Shown in pieces: positions 9,200-17,457 of a stretch of 64,000 nt of DNA (position 1 is its first letter; each line of letters begins with the position of its first letter). A program made the translations under genes and the position numbers. The stretch spans positions 1-64,000 of the forward strand of contig NZ_JAETWA010000026.1 in NCBI RefSeq assembly GCF_016774335.1. The letters run 5' to 3'. The notes under the pieces were generated by a model. That model did not search any database. It saw nothing but the letters and a program-made list of their open reading frames with translations, and was not told the origin of the DNA. The DNA comes from Luteimonas saliphila. GTDB lineage: Bacteria > Pseudomonadota > Gammaproteobacteria > Xanthomonadales > Xanthomonadaceae.

Positions 9200-10323
9200 C
9201 GGGTGGGGTCGATCGGCGACACCGTCGGGCGCGGCGGGGCGTCCACGAATACCCCGGACGCGGTGACGGCGGCGCCAACGTCGCGCAGGGCGCGTTCGCC
9301 GGCGGCAGTGCCGGTGCCGCGCGCGCAGGCGGCGATCACCACCCGCGCGGGCGGCGTGCCGGCGCGCGTGGAGGGCACGGTGGCGATGCCGAGGTCGCAG
9401 CTGCGCCGATGCTGGGTGCCGGTCTTGTGTTCGAAGCGCGTGCCCGGCGGCAATCCCGCGCGGATGCGGCGATGGCCGGTCTGCACGCGCGCCATCAGGT
9501 CGAGCAGATAGGCGGTTTCGGGCAGGTCCAGCGCGCGCCCCTCGGCCAGCGCGGCAAGGATGCGGCCGAAATCGACCAGCGTGCCGCTGTTGACGTGGGT
9601 GGCGTAGTAGGCCTCGAAGGCGCTGTCCAGGTCGGGCGCGCGCAGCTCCTCCGGGGGAATGGCCAGCATTCGCACGAGCGCGTCGATCCGCGCCTGGCCC
9701 GCGCCGCTTCGCCGCAGCGCCAGCAGGTCGCGCGACTGCAGCCGGGCGGCCGCCGGATGCAGCTGGCCGTACGCGAGCCGGCGCACGTCGGCCAGGGTGG
9801 TGATGCGCACGCCGGCCGCGTCGGTGAGTTCGGCGGCCACCGCATTGACCGCGTCGATGCCGACCGCGCGGATCAGCACGTCGCTGGCGGTGTTGTCGCT
9901 GTGCACGATCATCTGCTCGAGCAGCCACGACACGCGCAGCCGCGCGCCGGCGCGGAACGCATTGGTGCCGCCCGCGCCGTCGACGAAGTCGTCCTCGCGC
10001 AGCGTCAGCCGCGTGTCCAGCGCCAGGTCGCCGCGCGCGACCGCGCGCAGGACCGCGATCGCCACCGGCACCTTGACGCCCGAGGCGAGATACCACGGCT
10101 CGTCGGCGCGATAGGAGAAGGATTCGCCTCGCTCGAGATGGCGCACGTACACGCCGATGTCGCCGGCGTAGCGGGCATCGGCCTCCGCCAGGCGGCGCTC
10201 CAGGTCGAGCGTCCACGCCGGTACGCGCAGCCGCGAACCCTCCGCGGGCGCGGCCGCGGATGCCGGCGGCCACGACAGCAGCAGGACCGCGGCGAGTGCG
10301 GCGAGGGCGGGCAGGCGCTTCAT
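9196..10323 (-). CDS. Serine hydrolase of beta-lactamase class A fold, exported
   Basis: Protein of 375 residues, first gene of a coupled pair with 8075-9199. A Sec signal peptide covers residues 1-25. Motifs: Ser81-Gly-Val-Lys84 (SxxK), Ser142-Asp143-Asn144 (SDN) and KTG. As in its partner, the Glu of the ExxLN omega loop is not evident, while both share a Tyr-(Gly)-x-Leu-His-Pro motif downstream of SDN. The start at 10323 is chosen because the signal peptide begins there; the frame is open further upstream, and an ATG 45 bases ahead is less likely. The pair arose by tandem duplication and has diverged strongly outside the active-site motifs. Confidence 0.87.
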   Translation of the reverse strand: MKRLPALAALAAVLLLSWPPASAAAPAEGSRLRVPAWTLDLERRLAEADARYAGDIGVYVRHLERGESFSYRADEPWYLASGVKVPVAIAVLRAVARGDLALDTRLTLREDDFVDGAGGTNAFRAGARLRVSWLLEQMIVHSDNTASDVLIRAVGIDAVNAVAAELTDAAGVRITTLADVRRLAYGQLHPAAARLQSRDLLALRRSGAGQARIDALVRMLAIPPEELRAPDLDSAFEAYYATHVNSGTLVDFGRILAALAEGRALDLPETAYLLDLMARVQTGHRRIRAGLPPGTRFEHKTGTQHRRSCDLGIATVPSTRAGTPPARVVIAACARGTGTAAGERALRDVGAAVTASGVFVDAPPRPTVSPIDPTR

Positions 10324-10367
10324 CGCCGCCCGAGTCTGGCGTGAAGGCGCGCGACCTGCGCTGAACA

Positions 10368-11510
10368 TCAGCCGCGAGGCGTGCCCGCTGCCGCTTCGCG
10401 GCGCGAGTTGCGCCATGCACGCGCCGCCGCCTGCCATAGCCGGATCCACAGCGCGGTGAACGCCACCAGCGCCAGCGACAGCCACAACGCGCGTTCATAC
10501 GGCACTGCCTGGTACAGGCCGAGCGTGTGCCGCAGCAGGAGGAAGATCACGCTGATGTGAACGATGAACGCCATCAGCGCGTCGCTGCCGACGATCGCGA
10601 CCGGTCGCAGCACGCGCGCCAGCAGGTTGCCGCCGGCGATGCACACGGCCAGCAGTCCCAGCGCACCGCCCACGCTGAACAGCGAGAACAGCAGCCCCGG
10701 CGGGTGCTTGCCGTCGTTGCGGCCGATCGCCACCAGCGCATCGGACAACCCGTCCCCCACGCGCAGCTGGAACCAGGCCAGCAGCGACAACGCCACCAGC
10801 GCGATGCCGGAAGCCAGCAGCAGGCGACGGCTGGCGCGCGCATGGCAGCGCAGCAGCAACCCGCCGATGAGCAGGCCGGCCAGCACCAGCGGCAGGCGCG
10901 AGAGCTGGCCCCAGGTGTAGTAGTCCGGATGCTCGACGAAGATCGCCTGCCGTTGCGGCACGCCGCCGAATCCGGCGTTGTTCAACAGCCACCACGACAG
11001 CCACAGCACCGGCAGGGGACTCAACCAGCGTAGCCACGCCGGTGCCTTCGCCCACAGCGGCAGCAGCCAGGGAATCCACAGCAGGGCGATGGCGTAGAAG
11101 CCGAGGATCTCGACGAACGAGGGGAAGTCGCGGTACAGCAGCGCGTCCGCGATCTCTTCGCGGCTGCGGTCCCACAGCTCCACCACCGTCAGCACCTTGT
11201 ACCAGAACAGCACCACCAGCCCGCGCCACAGCAGCCGGTTGCGTCGCCGGGGCCAGTCCGGCGCCGTCGTCTTCGGTACGAACGCCACCGCCAGCGCCAT
11301 GCCGAAGACGATGAAGAACAGCGAAGAGGAGAACTTGGTGAGCGCATGCACCGGCACCTGGCCCCAGTCGGGGAAATCGCCGTAGGGCATCAGGCCGTTG
11401 GTGCCGTGCGCGACGATCATCAGGCACACGGCGAGGCCGCGGGCGAGATCGATCGAGTCGATCCGCCCGCCGCGCAGGGGCTGTCCGTCGGCGGACTCGG
11501 CCGGACTCAC
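10368..11510 (-). CDS. Multi-pass membrane acyltransferase-like protein (DUF1624/HGSNAT or acyltransferase-3 type)
   Basis: Protein of about 380 residues from a GTG at 11510; no in-frame ATG fits without overlapping the next gene, so the start is tentative. The N-terminus reads RIDSIDLARGLAVCLMIVAH, the pattern of membrane acyltransferases that acetylate sugars using a conserved His in the first membrane helix. About ten hydrophobic segments follow, with a charged, Arg-rich tail. The substrate is unknown. The neighbouring GNAT (11762-12259) is transcribed in the same direction, 250 bp upstream. Confidence 0.75.
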   Translation of the reverse strand: MSPAESADGQPLRGGRIDSIDLARGLAVCLMIVAHGTNGLMPYGDFPDWGQVPVHALTKFSSSLFFIVFGMALAVAFVPKTTAPDWPRRRNRLLWRGLVVLFWYKVLTVVELWDRSREEIADALLYRDFPSFVEILGFYAIALLWIPWLLPLWAKAPAWLRWLSPLPVLWLSWWLLNNAGFGGVPQRQAIFVEHPDYYTWGQLSRLPLVLAGLLIGGLLLRCHARASRRLLLASGIALVALSLLAWFQLRVGDGLSDALVAIGRNDGKHPPGLLFSLFSVGGALGLLAVCIAGGNLLARVLRPVAIVGSDALMAFIVHISVIFLLLRHTLGLYQAVPYERALWLSLALVAFTALWIRLWQAAARAWRNSRREAAAGTPRG

Positions 11511-11761
11511 TGCGCCGTTGCCGGCGCGCGGGCCGGCGTCGTCGCGGTCGTTCGCCGGCGCGCGTTGCCGGCGTCCGTCGCGACCGCCAGTCCGCCGTGC
11601 GCATCGACGAATGCCACGCGCATCGACGCGACCGGCGTATGGACCACCGGACGCCGGCGCCGCGGATCGTGGCCGGACGGGGAGCGCATGGGCAGGAGCC
11701 TCCTCTCGCGGGAGGCGCCATTGCAGCAAGCGTGCCGTGACGGCGCGGTCAGCGCGTGGCG

Positions 11762-12259
11762 TCAGCCTGCCGCCGCGGCGAGCCGCCGCAGCGCCTCGCC
11801 ATCGACGCGCTGCACGGTCCACTCATCCATGCCCACTGCGCCGAGGCTGCGGTAAAAGGCGATTGCCGGCGCGTTCCAGTCCAGCACCGACCACTCGAAA
11901 CGGCCGCAGCCGCGCGTCAGCGCGAGTTGCGCCAGGTGCGCCATCAGCCGCCTGCCGATGCCGTGTCCACGGAAGCGCGGTTGCACGAACAGGTCCTCGA
12001 GGTAGAGGCCGGGCCGGGCGAGGAAGGTGGAATAGTTGTGGAAGAACAGTGCGAAGCCGGCGGCCTCGCCTTCGGCCTCGGCGATCACCACTTCGGCGCA
12101 GGGCCGCTCGCCGAACAGTGTCGCCGCGAGTGCGGATTCGTCGGCCTCGACCTGGTGGGCGAGCTGCTCGTATTCGGCCAGCCCGCGGATCAGCGCGAGC
12201 AGAACCGGCACGTCATCGCGGCGCGCCGGCCGCAGGAGGATGTCGGGTGAAGGGGTCAT
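11762..12259 (-). CDS. GNAT-family N-acetyltransferase (SSAT-like)
   Basis: Protein of 165 residues, a single GNAT domain. The acetyl-CoA-binding motif A is seen as LEDLFVQPRFRGHGIGRRL (about residues 78-96), preceded by FALFFHNYSTFLARPG, a pattern typical of spermidine/spermine- and thialysine-type acetyltransferases. It probably acetylates an amine or amino acid; the substrate cannot be set from sequence. The start at the ATG 12259 gives the family N-terminus (ILLRPARRDDVPVLLALI). The upstream DNA is occupied by a repeat array. Confidence 0.87.
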   Translation of the reverse strand: MTPSPDILLRPARRDDVPVLLALIRGLAEYEQLAHQVEADESALAATLFGERPCAEVVIAEAEGEAAGFALFFHNYSTFLARPGLYLEDLFVQPRFRGHGIGRRLMAHLAQLALTRGCGRFEWSVLDWNAPAIAFYRSLGAVGMDEWTVQRVDGEALRRLAAAAG

Positions 12260-12303
12260 GCCCCGGATTGTCCACACAACCCGGCCCCGCCTCCACCGCT
12301 CCC

Positions 12304-12528
12304 GCAGGAGCGCCTTCAGGCGCGACCACCCGACAGCGCCACGCCCCCAACCTGCGCCACCGCAGGTCCGCGCAGGTCGACCCCGCACCGCGGCCTCCGT
12401 AGGAGCGCCTTCAGGCGCGACCACCCAACACCGCCATGCCCCCAACCTGACCACCGCAGGTCCGCGCAGGCCCGCGAAGGTCGACCCCGCACCACGGCCC
12501 CGTAGGAGCGCCTTCAGGCGCGACCACC
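12304..12528. repeat. Tandem intergenic repeat, about 95-103 bp period
   Basis: A unit starting GYAGGAGCGCCTTCAGGCGC occurs at 12304, 12399 and 12502. Copies 1 and 2 continue with related sequence (CCCCCAACCTG…GCAGGTCCGCGCAGG…TCGACCCCGCACC); the second spacer is longer by eight bases. The third copy is truncated. The core GCGCCTTCAGGCGC is an imperfect palindrome. A reverse-oriented copy of the core lies at 12568-12581, just before the yqeY stop. It fills the 337-bp gap between GNAT and yqeY. Confidence 0.85.
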
Positions 12529-12596
12529 ATCGACAGGCATTGCCCCTCATGCAGCTCTGCGGAGCGCGCCTGAAGGCGCCCCTGCACGGGCATCCT

Positions 12597-13043
12597 TCAG
12601 CCGGCGAGCTTCTTCCTCACCAGCGCCGACACCTGGCCCATGTCGGCCTGACCCGCCAGCTTCGGCTTGAGCACGCCCATCAGCCTGCCCATGTCGGCCG
12701 GGCCGCTGGCGCCGGTGTCGGCGATGGCGGCGTCGATCGCCGCGAGGATCTCCGCTTCGCCCAGCTTCGCCGGCAGGTAGGCCTCGATCACCACGATTTC
12801 GGCGCGCTCGATCGCGGCCAGGTCCTCGCGATCCGCGGCCTCGTACTGGCTCACCGAATCCCGGCGCTGCTTGACCATCTTCTCCAGCACGGCCAGCACC
12901 GCGGCATCGCCGAGCTCGACCCGTTCGTCGACCTCGCGCTGCTTGATCGCCGCATTGATCAGGCGGATCACGCCGAGGCGCTCCTTCTCGCCGCTCTTCA
13001 TCGCGGCCTTCATGTCTTCGGTGAGCTGCTGTTTCAGGGTCAT
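12597..13043 (-). CDS. yqeY: YqeY/GatB-tail-like protein
   Basis: Protein of 148 residues, full length for the family. It begins MTLKQQLTEDMKAAMKSGEK and has the conserved VIRLINAAIKQREVDER segment. The fold resembles the tRNA-binding tail of the GatB amidotransferase subunit; the cellular role is unknown. It lies directly downstream of rpsU, a common neighbourhood in proteobacteria, but is separated from it by the rpsU terminator, so it may rely on read-through or its own promoter. Confidence 0.93.
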   Translation of the reverse strand: MTLKQQLTEDMKAAMKSGEKERLGVIRLINAAIKQREVDERVELGDAAVLAVLEKMVKQRRDSVSQYEAADREDLAAIERAEIVVIEAYLPAKLGEAEILAAIDAAIADTGASGPADMGRLMGVLKPKLAGQADMGQVSALVRKKLAG

Positions 13044-13155
13044 GGCGATCGGGTCCGGTCGATTGGGGCGGAAGGCACGGTCGTGGCCACCGGGGAAGAG
13101 GGCTCTGGATCGGGCGTGACCATTGTCACTTCCCGGTTCGCGGGGTGCCAGAAAC

Positions 13156-13190
13156 ACAAAAAGCCGGCAGCGCTCGCGCGCGGCCGGCTT
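13156..13190 (-). terminator. Rho-independent terminator of rpsU
   Basis: On the minus strand AAGCCGGC (13190-13183) pairs with GCCGGCTT (13168-13161) around a GC-rich loop, followed by TTTGTGTTT. It starts about 20 bases after the rpsU stop. Confidence 0.85.
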
Positions 13191-13211
13191 CGGATGCGGC
13201 GTCGCCCCGGA

Positions 13212-13427
13212 TCAGTACAGGCGCTGGCGCTTGGTGACGTCGCGCGAGGTGCGGCGGGCCTGGCGCTTCACGGCGGCCGCGGCCTTGCGCTTGCGCTCCT
13301 GGGTCGGCTTCTCGTAGAACTCGCGCTTGCGGGTCTCGGCGAGCACGCCGGCCTTCTCGCAGGTGCGCTTGAAGCGGCGCAGGGCAAACTCGAACGGCTC
13401 GTTTTCGCGGACTTTGACGCTGGGCAT
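13212..13427 (-). CDS. rpsU: 30S ribosomal protein S21
   Basis: Protein of 71 residues, the normal length. It begins [20 protein letters not shown] and ends in a very basic tail. It binds the small subunit late in assembly and helps initiation. Codon use is typical of a highly expressed gene. It is divergent from tsaD with 146 bp between starts, the classical rpsU-tsaD arrangement, so both promoters lie in 13428-13573. Confidence 0.98.
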   Translation of the reverse strand: MPSVKVRENEPFEFALRRFKRTCEKAGVLAETRKREFYEKPTQERKRKAAAAVKRQARRTSRDVTKRQRLY

Positions 13428-13573
13428 AGGAATCTCGGGGTTCTTGGGACGTCCGGCCCGGTGGCCGGCCTGTGCGAAGGACTCGCACCCGCCCGGCGGC
13501 GCTGCAGCCAGGGCGAGCCGCGTATGATAACTGCCCGACTTGCAACGGCGCAACCGGCGCCCCTCCGTCCCGC

Positions 13574-14611
13574 ATGAAGGTCCTGGGCATCGAATCGAGC
13601 TGCGACGAGACCGGCGTGGCCGTGTACGACACGGCCCTGCCCGGCGCCGCCGGCCTGCGCGCCCATACGGTCTACAGCCAGGTGGCCCTGCATGCCGAAT
13701 ACGGCGGGGTGGTGCCGGAACTGGCCAGCCGCGACCACGTGCGCAAGCTGCTGCCGCTGGTGCGCCAGACCCTGGCCGAGGCCGGGCTGGGGGTCGGCGA
13801 CATCGACGGCGTGGCCTATACCGCCGGTCCGGGCCTGGTCGGCGCCCTGCTGGTGGGGGCCGGGGTGGCGCGCTCGCTGGCCTGGGCGCTGGACGTGCCG
13901 GCGGTCGGCGTGCACCACATGGAGGGCCACCTGCTGGCGCCGCTGATGGAGGACGACCCTCCCGAGCCGCCGTTCGTGGCCCTGCTGGTCTCGGGCGGCC
14001 ATACCCAGCTGGTCGCCGTGGACGCCATCGGCCGCTACCGGCTGCTGGGCGAGACCCTGGACGACGCGGCCGGCGAGGCCTTCGACAAGACCGCCAAGCT
14101 GATGGGCCTGCCCTATCCGGGCGGCCCGCAACTGGCCGCGCTGGCCGAGACCGGGACCGCGGGCGCCTACCGCTTCTCGCGACCGATGACCGACCGCCCG
14201 GGGCTGGACTTCAGCTTCAGCGGGCTCAAGACCCAGGTGCTGCTGGCCTGGCGCCAGTCAGACCAGTCCGGCGGGACCCGCGCCGACATCGCCCGCGGAT
14301 TCGAGGATGCGGTGGTCGACACGCTCGCGATCAAGTGCGAACGCGCGCTGGATGCGGCCGGCAGCGACGTGATCGTGGTCTCGGGCGGCGTCGGCGCCAA
14401 CCGCCGGCTGCGTGCGCGGCTGCAGGCCATGGCCGCGAAGCGCGGCGGCCGCGCCTGCTTCCCGCGTCCGGCCCTGTGCACCGACAACGGCGCGATGATC
14501 GCGTTCGCCGGCGCCCTGCGCCTGCAGGGTGGCCAGCATGACGATGCCGCGGTCCACGTGACGCCGCGATGGGACATGGCGTCGCTGCCGCCGGTGGCGG
14601 CAGCGACGTGA
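13574..14611 (+). CDS. tsaD: tRNA threonylcarbamoyladenosine transferase subunit TsaD
   Basis: Protein of 345 residues, full length. With TsaB, TsaE and TsaC it makes the t6A37 modification of ANN-decoding tRNAs. The N-terminal ASKHA nucleotide-binding start is [13 protein letters not shown]; the metal-binding HHMEGH motif is at 114-119 (His115, His119); VVSGGVGAN and DNGAMIA lie near the C-terminus. The start at 13574 gives exactly the family N-terminus; longer in-frame extensions run into the rpsU promoter region. It is followed by a palindromic repeat that may end transcription. Confidence 0.98.
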   Translation: MKVLGIESSCDETGVAVYDTALPGAAGLRAHTVYSQVALHAEYGGVVPELASRDHVRKLLPLVRQTLAEAGLGVGDIDGVAYTAGPGLVGALLVGAGVARSLAWALDVPAVGVHHMEGHLLAPLMEDDPPEPPFVALLVSGGHTQLVAVDAIGRYRLLGETLDDAAGEAFDKTAKLMGLPYPGGPQLAALAETGTAGAYRFSRPMTDRPGLDFSFSGLKTQVLLAWRQSDQSGGTRADIARGFEDAVVDTLAIKCERALDAAGSDVIVVSGGVGANRRLRARLQAMAAKRGGRACFPRPALCTDNGAMIAFAGALRLQGGQHDDAAVHVTPRWDMASLPPVAAAT

Positions 14612-14660
14612 TCCGTGATTCGTGATTGGTGATTCGAAAGGGAAGTAGCGCCATACCCTT

Positions 14661-14734
14661 GTCATCCCGAGCGCAGCGAGGGATCTTGCGGCCGATGCAA
14701 CGCCGAGCAGATCCCTCGCTGCGCTCGGGATGAC
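14661..14734. repeat. Palindromic intergenic repeat, family 1 copy 1
   Basis: A 74-bp inverted repeat with outer arms GTCATCCCGAGCGCAGCGAG and its complement, centre around AACGCCGAG. Related copies lie at 17081-17154 and 61427-61501. It sits 50 bases after the tsaD stop. Further imperfect arms (14612-14633 with 14774-14795) enclose it. Confidence 0.9.
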
Positions 14735-14801
14735 AGCCAGCGCCGCAACTTGCAACCCTCCAATCACCACCCCAATCGCCAATCACCAATCACGGCCCCT
14801 C

Positions 14802-15170
14802 ATGGACAAAGTCTTCATAGAAGGCCTCGAGATCGAGGCACTGATCGGCATCTACGACTGGGAACGGCGGATCCGGCAGACCCTGGTGTTCGACCTGGAG
14901 ATGGGCTTCGACAATCGCGTGCCGGCGGCCACCGATTCGATCGCCGACACCCTCGACTACAAGGCCGTGAGCAAACGCCTGATCGAGGTCGTGTCGCAGT
15001 CGGATTTCGGCCTGGTGGAAACGCTGGCGGAGCGCTGCGCCGGGATCGTGATGAGCGAGTTCAAGCTCGACTGGTTACGATTGAAGCTGAGCAAGCCGGG
15101 CGCGGTGCGCGGCGCGCGCGCGGTCGGCGTCATCATCGAACGTGTACGCACGCAGGACGGGAACGGGTAA
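14802..15170 (+). CDS. folB: Dihydroneopterin aldolase
   Basis: Protein of 122 residues that converts 7,8-dihydroneopterin to hydroxymethyl-dihydropterin and glycolaldehyde in folate synthesis, also acting as epimerase. The family N-terminus MDKVFIEGLEIEALIGIYDW, with the active-site Glu in this region, and the C-terminal KLSKPGAVRGARAVGV are present. The start at 14802 matches family length; an upstream in-frame ATG would run through the repeat. The stop abuts the TTG start of the next gene, suggesting an operon. folK follows 1.4 kb downstream. Confidence 0.96.
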   Translation: MDKVFIEGLEIEALIGIYDWERRIRQTLVFDLEMGFDNRVPAATDSIADTLDYKAVSKRLIEVVSQSDFGLVETLAERCAGIVMSEFKLDWLRLKLSKPGAVRGARAVGVIIERVRTQDGNG

Positions 15171-16439
15171 TTGCAGGCACATCTGGAGTCTTTTCGCACG
15201 GCGCTCGCGCCGTATCCCTGGGCCTACGCCGCGGTGGTGATCGCCGCGCTGCTGCTGGCGGCGTGGCTGGCGAACTGGCTGACCAAGCGCGTGCTGCTGC
15301 GCGGCATCCAGCGCGGCCTGCGCGCGACGGCGCTGGGCGGCGCGCATCACGACCGCGACGTGCAGTTGCGGGTGATCCCGCGCCTGGCCAACGTGGTGCC
15401 GGCGCTGGTGATCGCGGGCGGCGTGGCGGTGGTGCCGGACCTGCCGCCGCAGGTGGTCACGGTGGTGCGGGCGCTGTGCCAGGCCTTCATCGTGCTGACG
15501 GTGGCGCTGTCGGTCTCGCGCGCGCTGGACCTGGCGAACCAGTCCTACGAGCGGCGCCCGGACGCGCGCAACAAGCCGATCAAGGGCTACCTGCAGGTGG
15601 CCAAGATCGTGATGTTCGCGCTGGTGGCGATCTCGATCGTCGCCACCCTGATCGGCGCGCAGTTCCTGCACATCCTCACCGGCCTGGGCGCGGCGACGGC
15701 GGTGCTGATGCTGATCTTCCAGGACACGATCCTGTCGCTGGTGGCGAGCGTGCAGATCAGCAACGACGGCCGCGTGCGCATCGGCGACTGGATCGAGATG
15801 CCCTCGCAGAACGCCGACGGCGACGTGATCGACATCGCGCTGCACACGGTGACCGTGCAGAACTGGGACAAGACCATCACCACGGTCCCGACCAAGAAGC
15901 TGATCAGCGAATCGTTCAAGAACTGGCGCGGCATGACCGAGGCAGGCGGGCGCCGGGTCAAGCGCGCGCTGTACCTGGACCAGCACTCGGTGCGGTTCCT
16001 GGAGGACGACGAGATCGCGCGCCTGCGCCGCTTCGCGCTGATCGACGGCTACCTCGACGCCAAGGCCGGCGAACTGCGCGAGTGGAACGCGACCCTGGCC
16101 GAGCGGGGCACCGAAGCGGTGAACCGGCGTCGGGTCACCAACCTCGGCACCTTCCGTGCCTACGTCGAGCGCTACCTGCGCAGCCATCCGGGCGTCCACC
16201 AGCAGCTGACCCTGCTGGTGCGGCAGCTGCAGCCGACCGCCGAGGGCCTGCCGCTGGAGATCTACTGCTTCACCAGCGACACCGGCTGGTCGGCCCACGA
16301 GGCCATCCAGTCCGACATCTTCGACCACCTGCTGGCGATCCTGCCCGAGTTCGGACTGCGCGTGTTCCAGGCGATGGGCGATGGGCCCCTCGACGTCACC
16401 CTGCGCCGCGCCGAAGCTTCGCCGTCCGGCGACGATTGA
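15171..16439 (+). CDS. MscS-family mechanosensitive channel (YbdG/MscM-like)
   Basis: Protein of 422 residues. The TTG start directly follows the folB TAA. Several membrane helices occupy residues 15-190. The pore-lining helix and MscS beta domain follow (about 165-260), with GDWIEMPSQNADGDVIDI and VQNWDKTITTVPTKKL, and SFKNWRGM at about 245. This motif set fits the longer, miniconductance YbdG type rather than short MscS. It should open under membrane tension during osmotic downshift. Translational coupling to folB is implied by the absent spacer. Confidence 0.9.
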   Translation: MQAHLESFRTALAPYPWAYAAVVIAALLLAAWLANWLTKRVLLRGIQRGLRATALGGAHHDRDVQLRVIPRLANVVPALVIAGGVAVVPDLPPQVVTVVRALCQAFIVLTVALSVSRALDLANQSYERRPDARNKPIKGYLQVAKIVMFALVAISIVATLIGAQFLHILTGLGAATAVLMLIFQDTILSLVASVQISNDGRVRIGDWIEMPSQNADGDVIDIALHTVTVQNWDKTITTVPTKKLISESFKNWRGMTEAGGRRVKRALYLDQHSVRFLEDDEIARLRRFALIDGYLDAKAGELREWNATLAERGTEAVNRRRVTNLGTFRAYVERYLRSHPGVHQQLTLLVRQLQPTAEGLPLEIYCFTSDTGWSAHEAIQSDIFDHLLAILPEFGLRVFQAMGDGPLDVTLRRAEASPSGDD

Positions 16440-16528
16440 GCCACGCCGCGACGGACGTGCGTTGACGGACGCGCGTTCCGGTGCCGCCGCCGATGCGCGA
16501 TCATGGGCGCCCTCTCCGAGAGCGCGCC

Positions 16529-17014
16529 ATGCCCACCGCCCACCTCAGCCTCGGCAGCAACCTCGATCCCGAGCGGCACCTGCGCGCTGCGATCGCGGCA
16601 TTGCGCGAACGCTTCGACGAGGTGCGAGTATCGTCCGTCTACCGGTTCCCGGCGGTCGGCTACGATGGGCCCGACTTCCTCAATGCCGCGGCCTCGCTGC
16701 GCACCGACCTGTCGCCCGCCGCGCTCAACGCCTGGCTGCACGCGCTCGAGGACGCGCACGGGCGCGACCGCAGCGGGCCGCGCTACAGCGACCGCACCCT
16801 GGACATCGACATCGTCCTCTACGACGAGCTGGTCGCCGAAGGCGCAGGCAACCTGCGCATCCCGCGCGACGAGCTGCGCCACGCCTTCGTGCTCAAGCCG
16901 CTGGCGCAGATCGCGCCCGACGCGCTGCATCCGCTCGCGGGGAGGACGATCGCCGAGCTGTGGAGCGCGCATCCCGATCACGGCGTGGATTTCGAGCGGG
17001 TGGCGCTGGACTGA
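16529..17014 (+). CDS. folK: 2-amino-4-hydroxy-6-hydroxymethyldihydropteridine pyrophosphokinase
   Basis: Protein of 161 residues, full length. It transfers pyrophosphate from ATP to hydroxymethyl-dihydropterin, the step after FolB. The N-terminal LSLGSNLDPE, the central SVYRFPAVGYDGPDFLNA and the signature RYSDRTLDIDIVLYD with the metal-binding Asp pair are all present. The start at the ATG 16529 fits the family; an alternative 48 bases upstream adds a non-conserved tail. A four-tract G-rich run follows the stop codon by seven bases. Confidence 0.96.
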   Translation: MPTAHLSLGSNLDPERHLRAAIAALRERFDEVRVSSVYRFPAVGYDGPDFLNAAASLRTDLSPAALNAWLHALEDAHGRDRSGPRYSDRTLDIDIVLYDELVAEGAGNLRIPRDELRHAFVLKPLAQIAPDALHPLAGRTIAELWSAHPDHGVDFERVALD

Positions 17015-17021
17015 GCCGGCC

Positions 17022-17043
17022 GGGGCCGGGGCCGGGGCCGGGG
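17022..17043 (+). repeat. G-quadruplex motif: four GGGG tracts spaced by CC
   Basis: GGGG runs at 17022, 17028, 17034 and 17040 give G4N2G4N2G4N2G4 on the plus strand, in the 3' untranslated part of a folK transcript. This fits the standard quadruplex pattern; formation in the cell is inferred. Confidence 0.8.
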
Positions 17044-17080
17044 CCGGCGCCAGTCGGAAGTCGGAAGTCGCCCCACCACT

Positions 17081-17154
17081 GTCATCCCGAACGAAGTGAG
17101 GGATCTTGCCTCCGATGCAACGCGGATCAGATCCCTCGCTGCGCTCGGGATGAC
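17081..17154. repeat. Palindromic intergenic repeat, family 1 copy 2
   Basis: A 74-bp inverted repeat, same length as copy 1, from GTCATCCCGAACGAAGTGAG to its near complement ending GGGATGAC. The left arm carries several changes from copy 1 while the right arm is nearly identical. Confidence 0.9.
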
Positions 17155-17457
17155 AACTTCAATCTCGACGCTCTGCTCGGCGACGGTACTCCCCACGATT
17201 TCAACTTCGAACATCGCCGCGCAAGCAGGAACACCCGCTGCCTCCGCCCACCACCCGGATGTCGCCCTTCTGTCGAGACGACAGGCGGACCGATGTCCTT
17301 ATCCCCAGTCGCCCGGACCCTGGCTCGGACGCTCGCACGGGCGCAGTGCGTTCCACGGTCACATCCGCCGCCCAACCCTGGTCGAGTAGGTGACATCCGT
17401 CAATTGCCGGCGCCGGGGCGTCCGGGCACGATGGCGGACATCCACGGAGGCGACACC

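Larger units (their letters stand above)
17015..17457. other. 443-bp gap between folK and the DUF6159 gene
   Basis: Contains a GGGGCC repeat (17022-17043) and a family 1 palindrome (17081-17154). From 17155 to about 17440 no gene or repeat is recognised; the promoter of the next gene should lie here. Confidence 0.5.

Noticed and set aside
8075..10498. Single 807-codon frame covering both serine hydrolases
   Set aside because: The N-terminal half is a shifted reading of the first hydrolase; only the C-terminal 374 codons are a real protein.
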